Of a stretch of DNA of 64,000 nt, positions 15,786 to 25,663 are shown piece by piece. How positions within the stretch are numbered: position 1 is the stretch's first letter; each line of letters begins with the position of its first letter. The notes beneath the pieces were generated by a model, which was not told the DNA's origin, made no database searches, and was given only the letters and a program-made list of their open reading frames with translations. Made by a program: the position numbers and the translations under genes. This stretch comes from Bacteroidales bacterium (lineage in GTDB: Bacteria; Bacteroidota; Bacteroidia; Bacteroidales; Tenuifilaceae): contig JAFGDZ010000081.1 in the NCBI GenBank assembly GCA_016931855.1, positions 1 through 64,000 on the forward strand, written 5' to 3'.

Positions 15786-16331
15786 ATGAAAGAGATTCGA
15801 TGGCATGGTAGAGGAGGACAAGGTGGTTTTACTGTATCTCGCTTATTGGGCATTGCTGCTGCAATATTTGAGGGTAAACACGCTTTGGCATTCCCTGCGT
15901 TTGGCCCTGAGCGTAGAGGCGCTCCCGTTTTGGCCTTCACCAAAATATCTGATGAGAAAATTCGCGATAGAAGCGAAATCCAATCCTGCGATTACGTTGT
16001 GGTTATGGACGAAACGCTTATTAATGCTGGTATTACATCGCGCGTTAAGCCTTCGTGCACATTTGTGGTAAACACTACCGATGCTGCGCGTTACAAGGAA
16101 CTGGATGGGTTTAAGGTGGTTGCCGTTGATGCAACATCGCTAGCTCTTGAGGTGCTTAAGCGTCCAATTACCAACACGGCCATGTATGGTGCGCTGGTTG
16201 CGGCTTCGGGCTTTGTTAGCCTTGAGTCGGCTTTAAAGAGCATCGAGCACGAGATGAAACCAAGCCTTGTTGGTCCAAATCAGGAGATTGTTCGTCGAGT
16301 TTATGAACTAGTAAAATCGCAAGCCCTATGA
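15786..16331 (+). CDS. 2-oxoacid:ferredoxin oxidoreductase, gamma subunit
   Basis: This is the gamma subunit of a pyruvate- or ketoisovalerate-type ferredoxin oxidoreductase. The first residues hold the family motif HGRGGQGG and are followed by the FPAFGPERRGAPV segment. The 181 residues are normal for a separate gamma chain. The gene order gamma-delta-alpha-beta is that of four-subunit Por/Vor enzymes of the Thermotoga/archaeal type. The stop overlaps the delta start by four bases. Confidence 0.93.
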   Translation: MKEIRWHGRGGQGGFTVSRLLGIAAAIFEGKHALAFPAFGPERRGAPVLAFTKISDEKIRDRSEIQSCDYVVVMDETLINAGITSRVKPSCTFVVNTTDAARYKELDGFKVVAVDATSLALEVLKRPITNTAMYGALVAASGFVSLESALKSIEHEMKPSLVGPNQEIVRRVYELVKSQAL

Positions 16332-16627
16332 GTCGTCCTGTAAAGCAAAACTTTATTCGCCCAAGCCATATAGAGGGATTCCCTGTGGGCCCTCAGTTTA
16401 CCGCGGGTCATCTTGCCGATACCAATGCCGGTTGGCGAACTTTTAGGCCTGTGGTAAATCACGATACCTGCATTTACTGCCTCCGCTGTTACCTGGTTTG
16501 TCCCGATGGTACAATCTTTAAGGATAACGGCAAAATTGCGGTTGACTACGATTACTGCAAGGGATGTGGCGTTTGCGCCCACGAGTGCCCTAAGAATGCA
16601 ATTGAAATGGTTAAGGAACAGCTTTAA
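16328..16627 (+). CDS. 2-oxoacid:ferredoxin oxidoreductase, delta (ferredoxin) subunit
   Basis: This small protein carries two [4Fe-4S] clusters. The cysteines are at 48, 51, 54, 58 and 77, 80, 83, 87 (CxxCxxCxxxCP twice). The cluster set passes electrons from the TPP-containing beta subunit to external ferredoxin. The ATG overlaps the end of the gamma gene (ATGAG), and 13 bases separate its stop from the alpha start. Confidence 0.95.
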   Translation: MSRPVKQNFIRPSHIEGFPVGPQFTAGHLADTNAGWRTFRPVVNHDTCIYCLRCYLVCPDGTIFKDNGKIAVDYDYCKGCGVCAHECPKNAIEMVKEQL

Positions 16628-16640
16628 TGGAGGGCATAAA

Positions 16641-17831
16641 ATGAGCAAAAAAAGAGAATTTATTTCTGGTGATGAGGCTGTTGCCATTGGCGTAAAGCTA
16701 TCCAGACCTCATGTAATAGCAGCATATCCTATTACCCCGCAAACCATTACCGTTGAGCGACTATCGGAGATGGTTGAGCGCGGCGAGCTGAATGCCGAGT
16801 ACATGCACGTTGAGTCGGAGCACTCGGCTATATCCGCAGCCATGGGAGCAAGCGCAGTTGGCGCGCGTACCTTTACCGCATCATCATCGCAAGGTTTGCT
16901 GTACATGACCGAGGGGCTACACTACGCCAGCGGTGGCCGTTTCCCTGTGGTTATGATGAATGCTAACCGTTCCGTTGCGCTCCCTTGGAGCATCTATGGC
17001 GACCAGCGCGACTCGCTTTCGCTACTTGATTCTGGCTGGATTCAGGTTTACGTTGAGGATGCGCAGGAGGCTTTGGATATGATGATTCAGGCCTTTCGTA
17101 TTGCCGAGCATCCCGATGTGCTAACCCCAATGATGGTTAACCTTGATGGGTTTATCCTTACCCACACCTACGAGATTGTGGAGATACCAGAGCAGAGCCA
17201 AGTTGATGCCTTCTTGCCTCCGTTCCAAACCCCAAATAAAATGTGCTTCAACAATCCCAAGAACATGGGATTCAGCTCGCAGCCAAACGATAATACCGAG
17301 TTTAAGTATCAGCAAAACCTAGCGGTACTTAACGCGGTTAAGGTTCTTGAGCAGGCCGATACCGATTTTGCCACCATGTTTGGCCGTAAGTACAACGGTA
17401 TGGTTGATGAGTACCAAAGTGCCGATGCCGAGGTGCTGCTAGTTACCCTAGGTAGCGTAACGGGTACCGTTCGCGATGTGGTTGACGAGATGCGCGCCGA
17501 AGGACATAAAGTGGGCGTTATTAAAATTCGCTACATGCGTCCTTTCCCCGAGGAGCAACTTCAAAGCCTAACCGCTAAAGCTAAGGCCATTGGCGTGCTA
17601 GAAAAGGATATCTCCTTTGGATATGAGGGTACCGTTTATACCAACGTAAACAGCGCGCTAGCAAAGGTTGGGAACACCGTACCAAAGCTGAACTTTGTGG
17701 GCGGTTTGGGCGGTCGTGATATCTCTAAAGCCGATATCCGCAACATGTTCCTTAAGCTACAACGCGTTGCTGCAGGCGAAGCCTATAAAACCGTAGATTT
17801 CTTTAACCTTAACGTTGAAACCAATGAGTAG
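16641..17831 (+). CDS. 2-oxoacid:ferredoxin oxidoreductase, alpha subunit
   Basis: The alpha chain supplies the pyrimidine-binding domain and transketolase C-terminal-like domain of the enzyme. From the ATG at 16641 it has 396 residues starting MSKKREFISGDEAVAIG. A longer frame reaching back to 16506 would overlap the delta gene and is not credible. YPITPQT and SEHSAISAAMGASAVGART are typical. Its end overlaps the beta start by eight bases. Sequence alone does not separate pyruvate from branched-chain 2-oxoacid specificity. Confidence 0.93.
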   Translation: MSKKREFISGDEAVAIGVKLSRPHVIAAYPITPQTITVERLSEMVERGELNAEYMHVESEHSAISAAMGASAVGARTFTASSSQGLLYMTEGLHYASGGRFPVVMMNANRSVALPWSIYGDQRDSLSLLDSGWIQVYVEDAQEALDMMIQAFRIAEHPDVLTPMMVNLDGFILTHTYEIVEIPEQSQVDAFLPPFQTPNKMCFNNPKNMGFSSQPNDNTEFKYQQNLAVLNAVKVLEQADTDFATMFGRKYNGMVDEYQSADAEVLLVTLGSVTGTVRDVVDEMRAEGHKVGVIKIRYMRPFPEEQLQSLTAKAKAIGVLEKDISFGYEGTVYTNVNSALAKVGNTVPKLNFVGGLGGRDISKADIRNMFLKLQRVAAGEAYKTVDFFNLNVETNE

Positions 17832-18738
17832 CGCAAATACACTTACAAGGATAACCCCAAAGAATATCACCGATCAGGAGTTCTTCTACGGACACAAGGC
17901 GTGTGCTGGTTGCGGCGGAAGTCTTGCGGTAAGGCTAGCCCTTAAGGTGCTGGGCGAGCGCACATATGCTGCATTCCCTGCAGGTTGTATGGCTGCTGTT
18001 GGATTTATCTATCCACAAATGGCCTTTACAAACAACGCCATAATTACCACTTTTCCTGGGGTTGCAAGCATGGCCTCTGGTATTGCGGTTGGCGCAAAGG
18101 CCTTGGGCATTCAGAACTTTAAAACGGTTGCCTTTGCAGGCGATGGCGGCACAGCCGATATTGGGCTTCAGGCTCTTTCGGGCATGATTGACCGTGGCGA
18201 CGATGTGCTATACATCTGCTACGATAACGAGGCCTACATGAACACGGGTATCCAAAAGAGCGGGCTAACCCCATTTGGAACCCAAACCACAACCACACCT
18301 GCGGGAAAGAATATCCACGGCTCCAAAACTCAAAAGAAGAACCTTTTTGAGATTATTGCTGCGCACGATATCCCTTATGCAGCAACGGCAAGCATTGGAT
18401 ATCCTCAGGATTATATCGATAAGGTACAAAAAGCCGCACAGGTAAAGGGGCCAGCGTTTATTCACGTTTACGCATCGTGCCCAACGGGCTGGGGAACCCC
18501 CACCGAAACCTCGGTTGAGATTGCGAAGGAAGCCGTTGATTGCGGTCTGTTCTTCCTTGCCGAGTACGAGAATGGCGATTATAGGCTAACCCGCAATCCA
18601 AAGCAGTTTGCGTCGGTTGCCGATTATCTTAAAAAACAAGGCCGATTTAAGCATCTTAGCGATGCTGATATTGCCTCCATCGAGGCTCATCGCGACCATA
18701 AGTGGGAGCGCATGCGCCGCATGTGGAATCATCAGTAA
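17824..18738 (+). CDS. 2-oxoacid:ferredoxin oxidoreductase, beta subunit
   Basis: This subunit binds thiamine diphosphate and the proximal [4Fe-4S] cluster. The TPP motif runs from GDGGTADIG to the NEAYMNTG segment, the N-terminal ACAGCGG supplies cluster cysteines, and CPTGWGTPTE is typical of Por/Vor beta chains. The ATG at 17824 is chosen over an in-frame TTG nine bases earlier; it gives 304 residues and an ATGAGTAG overlap with alpha. It is the last gene of the operon, closed by a hairpin at 18780-18810. Confidence 0.93.
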   Translation: MSSANTLTRITPKNITDQEFFYGHKACAGCGGSLAVRLALKVLGERTYAAFPAGCMAAVGFIYPQMAFTNNAIITTFPGVASMASGIAVGAKALGIQNFKTVAFAGDGGTADIGLQALSGMIDRGDDVLYICYDNEAYMNTGIQKSGLTPFGTQTTTTPAGKNIHGSKTQKKNLFEIIAAHDIPYAATASIGYPQDYIDKVQKAAQVKGPAFIHVYASCPTGWGTPTETSVEIAKEAVDCGLFFLAEYENGDYRLTRNPKQFASVADYLKKQGRFKHLSDADIASIEAHRDHKWERMRRMWNHQ

Positions 18739-18779
18739 ACACTTGCCTTTCGAAAAACAATAAACGGATCAATTGGTAG

Positions 18780-18811
18780 AAGGGGCTGGAACTTAGGTTC
18801 TGGCCTCTTTG
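18780..18811 (+). terminator. Terminator of the oxidoreductase operon
   Basis: A stem of about 13 pairs including GU wobbles (18780-18792 with 18797-18809) is followed by a TTTGTTTT tract. Confidence 0.7.
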
Positions 18812-18830
18812 TTTTAGGGAAAGAGGCTTG

Positions 18831-18905
18831 TCGGGGTGGCGGGATTCGAACTCGCGACCTCGTCGTCCCGAACGACGCGCGCTAACCGGACTGCGCTACA
18901 CCCCG
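18831..18905 (-). tRNA. tRNA-Pro, anticodon CGG
   Basis: The reverse strand folds as a cloverleaf. The acceptor stem is CGGGGTG/CACCCCG, the D arm contains the GTCCGGTTAG loop, and the anticodon stem CGTCG/CGACG encloses loop TTCGGGA with anticodon CGG. The T arm carries GTTCGAATC. The discriminator is A and CCA is not encoded. It decodes CCG. Confidence 0.96.
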
Positions 18906-19064
18906 ATGCTCACTTTTTATTGGAATAGCTCCTGCTAGGAACACCCAAAATTATCACTTTTTTGCTGTCGCTATTCTCCATCACCATATGTTTTTTTAAC
19001 TTGGGGTTTGTTGGTTACCAAACCAACGTAAAGCATGTAAAAAGCAATTAAATAACTATACCCC
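18906..19064. other. Spacer between tRNA-Pro and the DUF2851 gene
   Basis: These bases should contain promoters for both the tRNA (minus) and the DUF2851 gene (plus), but I could not identify convincing -33/-7 pairs. Nothing else is visible. Confidence 0.4.
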
Positions 19065-20333
19065 ATGTCCGAAGAGCTTGTTCACTTTTACTGGCAATAC
19101 GCTCATCATAACCTAAATGGGTTAGCCACGCAATCGGGGCAAACCGTAAAGGTTGTTCACCCAGGTGAGCACAACGTAAACTCTGGTCCCGATTTTTTTA
19201 ATGCAAAGGTTGATATTGGCGGAACGCTATGGGCTGGTAACGTGGAGATTCACGTTAAGGGTTCCGACTGGTATAGGCACTCTCACCATCTGGATTCGGC
19301 CTACGATAGCGTAATACTTCACCTTGTGGTGGAGGATGATGAGATGGCTCGCAATACGCATGGACATGCGGTTGAAACGCTTGTAATTCCATTTCCTGAG
19401 CGTATGCAGGGCATTTACGATAGTTTAATTCAGTCAACACAGTGGATTCCCTGTGGCGAGCAGCTTATGCTGGCCGATGAGTTTTTTACGCAGTTCTGGT
19501 TATCGAATCTTGTTACAGAAAGGCTAAGTGTAAAAAGTGAGGGCGTGCTAACTTTGGTAAAGCAAGAAAATGGAAGTTGGGAAGAGGCTTTTTACCAATC
19601 GGTATGTCGCAGCATAGGTCTAAAAATAAACGCGTTACCCTTTGAGTTGCTTGCTAAGGCTACCCCGTTAAAGTATTTGGCAAAGCACAAATCAAGTTTA
19701 TTCCAGCTGGAATCCATGCTGTTTGGTCAATCGGGCTTGCTAGCCAAGTGCGAGGCCGATCCATATGTTGATGCCATGCGCAAGGAGTACACTCACCTTG
19801 CACAAAAGTTCGGGCTAAAACCAATCGATGTAAATCTTTGGAAGTTCCTACGCTTAAGGCCATCATCGTTCCCAACCGTGCGCATAGCACAATTAGCAAG
19901 GTTAATTCATGGCTCATCGGGTCTGTTCTCAAAGGCAATGGAGCTAACGCCCAGCTCTAAGTTCAGCACTTTGTTCAGCGTTTCGGGCTCTGAGTATTGG
20001 AAAACGCATTACGTACTAGGAAAAGAAGCTGCCGAGAGTGAGAAGCGGCTAGGAAAAGCGGCCATAAACAACATCCTCATAAACTCTGTTATCCCTTTCA
20101 TGTTTGCATACGGGCAGCATACGGGACAGCAGCAGCTAAAGGATAATGCGGTTGGCTTGCTAGAGCACCTACCCTCCGAAGAGAACTCCGTAACTAAGGG
20201 TTTTGAGCAGCTAAACGTTAAATCGGAGAATGCGTTCTTTTCGCAAGCGCTTATTCATCTTAAAGGAAGCTACTGCGACCAGAAGAAGTGTCTTTACTGC
20301 CGTTTTGGAGCAAGAATTCTGTTAAAAAGTTAA
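19065..20333 (+). CDS. DUF2851 family protein
   Basis: The 422 residues match the Bacteroidota-specific DUF2851 family by the N-terminal pattern FYWQYAHHNL, VVHPGEHNVNSGPDFFNA and AGNVEIHVKGSDWYRHSH. The C-terminus has a CDQKKCLYCRFG cysteine group that could bind a metal. The conserved Asn, Glu, His and Asp cluster in the first 90 residues suggests an enzyme, possibly nuclease-like, but no function is established. It is a single-gene unit. Confidence 0.85.
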   Translation: MSEELVHFYWQYAHHNLNGLATQSGQTVKVVHPGEHNVNSGPDFFNAKVDIGGTLWAGNVEIHVKGSDWYRHSHHLDSAYDSVILHLVVEDDEMARNTHGHAVETLVIPFPERMQGIYDSLIQSTQWIPCGEQLMLADEFFTQFWLSNLVTERLSVKSEGVLTLVKQENGSWEEAFYQSVCRSIGLKINALPFELLAKATPLKYLAKHKSSLFQLESMLFGQSGLLAKCEADPYVDAMRKEYTHLAQKFGLKPIDVNLWKFLRLRPSSFPTVRIAQLARLIHGSSGLFSKAMELTPSSKFSTLFSVSGSEYWKTHYVLGKEAAESEKRLGKAAINNILINSVIPFMFAYGQHTGQQQLKDNAVGLLEHLPSEENSVTKGFEQLNVKSENAFFSQALIHLKGSYCDQKKCLYCRFGARILLKS

Positions 20334-20545
20334 TTTTTTTATGATTCCGTTCCTAAAGGGTTGCATCCATTATCATTAAGGTAAAAAATGGGATAGGGTT
20401 GGGCTTTATGCCATCCCGTTAGTGCAGCTCTTACTAAAGGAGTAACTGGAATAGTATAATTATTATTAACAGCATAAGGCTCATTAAATCAGTTGTATGT
20501 CCAATAAAGTAAGTCATTGAGTGCTAAAAAAAGTAGGGTATAGGC

Positions 20546-20574
20546 TTTGATTTTCAAAAAAGGTGTTAACTTTG
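20546..20574 (+). promoter_or_regulatory. rpsO promoter
   Basis: TTTG at 20546-20549, a 17-base spacer and TAACTTTG at 20567-20574 form the best match in this window to the Bacteroidota housekeeping promoter. The inferred leader is about 30 bases. Confidence 0.75.
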
Positions 20575-20608
20575 CCGCCTAAATATAGACCCACTAATTA
20601 TCAGTGCT

Positions 20609-20881
20609 ATGAATTATCTTACAGCTGAGAAGAAAGAAGAACTTTTTAAGGAGTACGGAAAGTCTAATATCGACACTGGTTCTCCAGAAGGCCAGGTTGC
20701 GTTATTTTCCTACCGTATTAACCACCTAACCGAGCATTTAAAAACGCACAGAAAGGACTATGGAACACAACGTTCCCTTCTGAAGTTGGTGGGTAAGCGG
20801 AGGCGTTTGCTCGATTATCTAAAAGATAGGGATATTGAAAGATATCGTGCTATTGTAAAAGCGCTAAACCTAAGAAAGTAA
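20609..20881 (+). CDS. rpsO: 30S ribosomal protein S15
   Basis: The 90 residues match S15 closely in length and motif ([28 protein letters not shown], then RRRLLDYLK). S15 binds 16S rRNA at the central domain junction. It has its own consensus promoter and a strong terminator, so it is a short unit next to pnp. The rpsO-pnp order is conserved widely in bacteria. Confidence 0.98.
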   Translation: MNYLTAEKKEELFKEYGKSNIDTGSPEGQVALFSYRINHLTEHLKTHRKDYGTQRSLLKLVGKRRRLLDYLKDRDIERYRAIVKALNLRK

Positions 20882-20887
20882 CCACAC

Positions 20888-20919
20888 AAAAAAGGCAATT
20901 CTTACAATTGCCTTTTTTT
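20888..20919 (+). terminator. Terminator of rpsO
   Basis: The 13-bp stem AAAAAAGGCAATT (20888-20900) pairs with 20906-20918 around a five-base loop and ends in a T-run. Confidence 0.9.
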
Positions 20920-21024
20920 GTAATTTTATAGCGGTATATTATCAGAGGAGAGTTCCGGGCTTCCTCTGATTTGCTGTTTCACCCCGACAAGATTTTATGC
21001 TTATTCACCTTATAAGTTAAGTTT

Positions 21025-23148
21025 ATGTTTAATGTTGTTCAAAAAACAATTGACCTTGGCGATGGACGTACCATTACCATTGAGACTGGCAAGCTAGCCA
21101 GACAGGCTGATGGGGCAGTTGTTATCCGTATGGGGAAAACCATGCTCCTTGCAACCGTTGTTAGCGCAAAGGATGCTAAAGAGGACGTGGATTTTATGCC
21201 CCTAAGCGTTGATTACAAAGAGAAGTTTGCCGCAAGCGGCCGTTTTCCCGGTGGATTCATGAAAAGGGAGGCAAGGCCTTCAGATTACGAAGTTCTTGTT
21301 GCTCGTTTGGTTGACCGCGCGTTACGTCCTCTTTTTCCTGAGGACTACCATGCAGATACCTTCGTTTCTATTAATCTTATTTCTGCAGAAAAAGATATTA
21401 TGCCAGATGCTCTTGCAGGTTTGGCGGCATCAGCAGCAATTGCTGTTTCAGACATACCTTTCCATGGCCCAATATCAGAGGTTCGCGTTGCACGTATTGG
21501 TGGCAAACTGATGATTAACCCAACCTTTGATCAGGTTGCTGAGGCTGACCTTGAGCTTGTTGTTGGTGCTACATATGACAATATTCTTATGGTTGAGGGT
21601 GAGATGAACGAGGTTTCTGAGGCAGAAATGCTTGAGGCCATTAAGTTTGCTCACGAAGCTATTAAAAAACAGTGCCTTGTTCAGGTTGAACTGGCAAAGG
21701 AATTGGGTATTGTTAAACGTACCTATTGCCACGAAACAAATAATGAGGAGCTTAAGAAAAGAGTTTGGGACTTCTGCTACGATAAGGTTTACGAAGTAGC
21801 TAAGTCAATGCTTTCTAAGCATGAGCGCTCTGCTGCATTCGATGCCATTAAGGAACAGTTTGTTGAAACGCTAACTGAGGAGGAGCGCGCTTCTATGGGA
21901 ACCCTTGTTGGTCGCTACTACCATGCAGTTGAGAAAGAGGCCATGCGTAAGATGATTCTTAACGAAGGCGTTCGTCTTGACGGTCGTAAAACCAACCAGA
22001 TTCGCCCAATTACTTGCGAGATTGATTTCCTTCCAATGGCTCACGGTTCAGCGCTATTCACCCGTGGCGAAACCCAGTCGCTAACCACTGTTACTCTAGG
22101 TACAAAACTAGACGAGAAGGTTATTGACGAGGTGCTAGTTCGTGGAACAGAAAAATTTGTATTGCACTATAATTTCCCCCCATTCTCAACTGGCGACGCT
22201 AGACCATCGCGTGGTGTTAGCCGTCGTGAGATTGGTCACGGAAACCTTGCACACCGTGCGCTTAAGCGCATGGTTCCTAGCGGACAAGAAAATCCTTATG
22301 CAGTTCGTGTTGTTAGCGATATCCTTGAGTCAAACGGATCATCGTCTATGGCAACCGTTTGCGCAGGCACACTTGCCCTTATGGATGCCGGTATCCCAAT
22401 CCGCAAACCTGTTTCAGGTATTGCCATGGGACTAATTACTGAGGCTGGTGCTCAGCGTTTCGCTGTTCTTTCCGATATTCTTGGCGACGAGGATCACCTT
22501 GGCGACATGGACTTTAAGGTTACAGGAACCCGCGATGGTATTACCGCAACCCAAATGGACATTAAGGTTGATGGACTATCGTATGAGGTTCTTGCAAAGG
22601 CTCTTGATCAAGCTCGTGAGGGTCGTATGCACATCCTTAATATTATGACATCTACCATTGCCGAGCCACGTACCGATCTGAAACCTCATGCACCACGCAT
22701 TGAGCAGTTTAATATCCCACGCGATTCTATTGGTGCTGTTATTGGCCCTGGTGGAAAAGTAATACAGGAAATCCAGCGCGAAACCGGCGCTACCATTAAC
22801 ATCGAAGAGGTTAACAACCAAGGAATAGTTAGCGTGTTTGCCGATAACGGTGAGGCTCGTGATGCCGCTGTTAAATGGGTTAGAAGCATTGTTGCAATTC
22901 CTGAGGTAGGCGAAATTTACAAGGGTAAAGTAAAATCAATTGTGGCATTTGGTGCCTTTGTTGAGATTCTGCCTGGTAAAGATGCCCTTCTTCATATTTC
23001 TGAGATTTCATGGGAGCGCGTTGCAAAAGTTGAGGACGTTCTTAAGGAAGGCGATATTATTGAAGTTAAGCTTATCGAGGTTGATAAGAAAACGGGTAAG
23101 TATAAACTTTCAAGAAGAGTCCTGCTGCCTAAGCCTGCAAAGGAGTAG
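21025..23148 (+). CDS. pnp: Polyribonucleotide nucleotidyltransferase
   Basis: This is the phosphorolytic 3'-5' exoribonuclease of mRNA decay, a trimer. The 707 residues contain two RNase PH domains (about 1-230 and 310-545) joined by a helical linker, a KH domain at about 552-610 ([21 protein letters not shown]) and an S1 domain at about 620-690 ([20 protein letters not shown]). The order and length are those of bacterial PNPase. It is separated from rpsO by a terminator and 105 bases. Confidence 0.97.
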   Translation: MFNVVQKTIDLGDGRTITIETGKLARQADGAVVIRMGKTMLLATVVSAKDAKEDVDFMPLSVDYKEKFAASGRFPGGFMKREARPSDYEVLVARLVDRALRPLFPEDYHADTFVSINLISAEKDIMPDALAGLAASAAIAVSDIPFHGPISEVRVARIGGKLMINPTFDQVAEADLELVVGATYDNILMVEGEMNEVSEAEMLEAIKFAHEAIKKQCLVQVELAKELGIVKRTYCHETNNEELKKRVWDFCYDKVYEVAKSMLSKHERSAAFDAIKEQFVETLTEEERASMGTLVGRYYHAVEKEAMRKMILNEGVRLDGRKTNQIRPITCEIDFLPMAHGSALFTRGETQSLTTVTLGTKLDEKVIDEVLVRGTEKFVLHYNFPPFSTGDARPSRGVSRREIGHGNLAHRALKRMVPSGQENPYAVRVVSDILESNGSSSMATVCAGTLALMDAGIPIRKPVSGIAMGLITEAGAQRFAVLSDILGDEDHLGDMDFKVTGTRDGITATQMDIKVDGLSYEVLAKALDQAREGRMHILNIMTSTIAEPRTDLKPHAPRIEQFNIPRDSIGAVIGPGGKVIQEIQRETGATINIEEVNNQGIVSVFADNGEARDAAVKWVRSIVAIPEVGEIYKGKVKSIVAFGAFVEILPGKDALLHISEISWERVAKVEDVLKEGDIIEVKLIEVDKKTGKYKLSRRVLLPKPAKE

Positions 23149-23172
23149 TAGCTACACAAAACAATACCATTC

Positions 23173-23212
23173 AAAACGAGCGTTCAGCAACTGGACGCTC
23201 GTTTTCTTGTTT
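23173..23212 (+). terminator. Terminator of pnp
   Basis: A 15-bp stem (23173-23187 with 23191-23205, one wobble) with loop CAA is followed by a T-rich tract. Confidence 0.9.
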
Positions 23213-23376
23213 CATCAATAAGCCAGAATTGCACTTTTTTATAAAAACTATAACTATTTATTCTAAAAGCCGTATCTTCCATATTGCAAATACAAGCCGC
23301 TTGGCTGTTCCATAATTAAAAACAATATTGTATTTTTGTTGGTGGTCTATACTGTAACCCAGAAAATCCGAACTCT

Positions 23377-25491
23377 ATGAAAAAGCTAATCCCTGTGCTC
23401 ATGGGTGCTGTGCTAATAGTTTTTGCATCTTGCAATAGAAGTGGTGTAAACTATCCAGAAACAAAAAAAGTTGATGTTGTTGACAACTACTTTGGTGTCA
23501 AGGTTAGCGATCCATACCGTTGGTTAGAAGATGACACTGCCCCTGAAGTTGCAGAGTGGGTAAAGGCTCAAAATACCGTAACAAATGAGTACTTAGCAGC
23601 AATCCCGTTTCGTGATAAAGTAAAGAATCGCCTATCGGAGATATGGAACTACAATAGTATGGGCGTTCCGTTCTCAGAGGGAGGCAAGTACTTCTTCTTT
23701 AAAAAGGAAGGCCTTCAAAATCAGAGTGTATTGTACTATCAGAATACACTGGAAGATGAACCAAAGGTTCTGTTAGATCCAAACACCCTTTCGGCTGATG
23801 GTACCGTCTCCTTGGGCGGTTTGGCTGTTTCAACGGAAGGGCAATACCTAGCCTATGCATTAGCCGATGGCGGCTCGGACTGGCGCACAATAAAGGTAAA
23901 GAACATTAACTCTGGCGAAAACCTAACCGACGAGTTGCGCTGGGTTAAGTTCTCCTCAATAAGCTGGCATAAAAACGGGTTCTTCTATAGTCGCTACGAT
24001 GCCCCAAAGCAGGGGAAAGCCCTGTCGAATATCAATGAGTATCACAAGGTTTACTACCATATTCTTGGTACTCCACAGGATCAAGATAAACTTATTTTCG
24101 AGAATAAGGAGTATCCTTTGCGGAACTACTCTGCGCAGGTTACCCGCGATGGGAAGTTCCTTATTGTTTACGAAACCGAATCAACTCAAGGAAATTCCCT
24201 GTATATACGCAACTTGAATGAAAACAATGCTTTTATTCAGCTAACTACAAGCTTCGACTATACATACCAAGTTATTGATCATATTGATGGGAACCTTATA
24301 GTTCACACAAACTACAAGGCTCCAAAGTACAAACTTGTAAAAATAAATGTTAATACTCTTGATATTGGGAATTGGCGCGATATTATCCCTGAAAAGAAAG
24401 ATGTTCTTGAGTCATGTGAAATAGTTGGGGGAAAGATTGTTGCCAGTTACATTGTTGACGCTAAAAGTAAGGTTGAGGTTTACGACCTTCAGGGCGAAAA
24501 AGTTCATCAAATAGAGTTCCCAACTATAGGAACCATGTCTGGTTTGGGTGGAAATCCTAATGATAGCATTGCATTCTATTCATTTACTTCATTTACTGTG
24601 CCCTCAGTAGTTTTTAAGTATAATATTAACACCAACGTTTCTACTGAATTCTTTAGACCTGCCATTGATTTTGATTTTGATGCTTACGAGACCAAGCAGG
24701 TTTTCTACAAGAGCAAAGATGGTACCGATGTACCCATGTTTATTGTACACAAAAAAGGCATTGAGCTTAACGGAGAGAACCCTACATTACTATATGGATA
24801 TGGCGGATTTAATATTAGCCTAACCCCAACATTTAGCACCAGCCGCTTAGTCTGGTTGGAGAATGGCGGAGTGTTTGCTTTGGCAAATATCAGAGGCGGC
24901 GGCGAGTACGGTGAAAATTGGTACAGGTCTGGAACAAAGCTAAATAAACAGAATGTGTTTGATGATTTTATTGCTGCGGCCGAGTATCTAATTGCCAAAA
25001 AATACACCTCGTCTAAAAAACTAGCAGTACAGGGCGGTTCAAACGGAGGTTTGCTTGTTGGTGCGGTAGTTAATCAGCGTCCAGACTTATTCCGAGTTGC
25101 AATACCTCAGGTTGGCGTAATGGACATGCTACGTTTCCATAAGTTTACCATTGGCTGGGCTTGGGTTAACGATTATGGCTCTAGTGAAGACTCAATACAT
25201 TTTGAGAATCTATATAGCTATTCCCCTTTGCACAACGTTAGGTCTGGGGTTCGTTACCCTGCAGTTATGGTTACAACTGCCGACCACGACGACAGAGTGG
25301 TTCCAGCGCACTCATTTAAGTACATTGCTACCTTGCAGGAAAAAAATAGAAACGGCCGTTACCCCGCCCTAATTCGGATTCAAACACGGGCAGGTCACGG
25401 TGCAGGTACTCCTACTGCGGTTGTAATAGAGGAATACACTGATATCTATTCCTTCATTATGAAAAATATGGAGGTTGAACCCGCATACTAA
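23377..25491 (+). CDS. S9A prolyl oligopeptidase family lipoprotein
   Basis: A signal peptide ends at lipobox Cys19 (FASC), so this serine peptidase is exported and lipid-anchored. It has the N-terminal beta-propeller (about 75-420) and C-terminal alpha/beta-hydrolase domain of prolyl oligopeptidases. The nucleophile is Ser555 in GGSNGG, the acid lies in DHDDR (about 636-640), and the base is His674 in RAGHGAG. It would cleave short peptides after proline in the periplasm. It is a single-gene unit closed by a long hairpin. Confidence 0.95.
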   Translation: MKKLIPVLMGAVLIVFASCNRSGVNYPETKKVDVVDNYFGVKVSDPYRWLEDDTAPEVAEWVKAQNTVTNEYLAAIPFRDKVKNRLSEIWNYNSMGVPFSEGGKYFFFKKEGLQNQSVLYYQNTLEDEPKVLLDPNTLSADGTVSLGGLAVSTEGQYLAYALADGGSDWRTIKVKNINSGENLTDELRWVKFSSISWHKNGFFYSRYDAPKQGKALSNINEYHKVYYHILGTPQDQDKLIFENKEYPLRNYSAQVTRDGKFLIVYETESTQGNSLYIRNLNENNAFIQLTTSFDYTYQVIDHIDGNLIVHTNYKAPKYKLVKINVNTLDIGNWRDIIPEKKDVLESCEIVGGKIVASYIVDAKSKVEVYDLQGEKVHQIEFPTIGTMSGLGGNPNDSIAFYSFTSFTVPSVVFKYNINTNVSTEFFRPAIDFDFDAYETKQVFYKSKDGTDVPMFIVHKKGIELNGENPTLLYGYGGFNISLTPTFSTSRLVWLENGGVFALANIRGGGEYGENWYRSGTKLNKQNVFDDFIAAAEYLIAKKYTSSKKLAVQGGSNGGLLVGAVVNQRPDLFRVAIPQVGVMDMLRFHKFTIGWAWVNDYGSSEDSIHFENLYSYSPLHNVRSGVRYPAVMVTTADHDDRVVPAHSFKYIATLQEKNRNGRYPALIRIQTRAGHGAGTPTAVVIEEYTDIYSFIMKNMEVEPAY

Positions 25492-25534
25492 TCATAATTT
25501 GATGCTGGTTTTATAGCAATATACTGCCCTTAAA

Positions 25535-25571
25535 ATACCCAATAGGTTGCTGTAACCTATTGGGTATCTTT
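25535..25571 (+). terminator. Terminator of the prolyl oligopeptidase gene
   Basis: A perfect 14-bp stem (25535-25548 with 25554-25567) with a five-base loop is followed by CTTTT. Confidence 0.9.
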
Positions 25572-25619
25572 TAATAAATGCCTTGTAGGGCTGTTTTGGT
25601 TTATAGTTTTATAAAATTG

Positions 25620-25653
25620 AAAGGAGTTGGGAGATTGCTAACTCCTTTTTTAT
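25620..25653 (+). terminator. Terminator-like hairpin just before the deoxynucleoside kinase gene
   Basis: AAAGGAGTT (25620-25628) pairs with AACTCCTTT (25640-25648) and is followed by a T-run. It ends about 11-16 bases before the downstream ATG. A separate terminator already closes the upstream gene, so this one may act as an attenuator in the kinase leader. Confidence 0.6.
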
Positions 25654-25663
25654 TCTTTTAGCA

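Noticed and set aside
16506-16640. Extended start of the oxidoreductase alpha subunit
   Set aside because: The extension overlaps the delta subunit in another frame over its second iron-sulfur motif; the ATG at 16641 matches the family start.
18739-19064. Integration site at tRNA-Pro
   Set aside because: No integrase gene, no duplicated tRNA 3' end and no change in gene content is visible around the tRNA.
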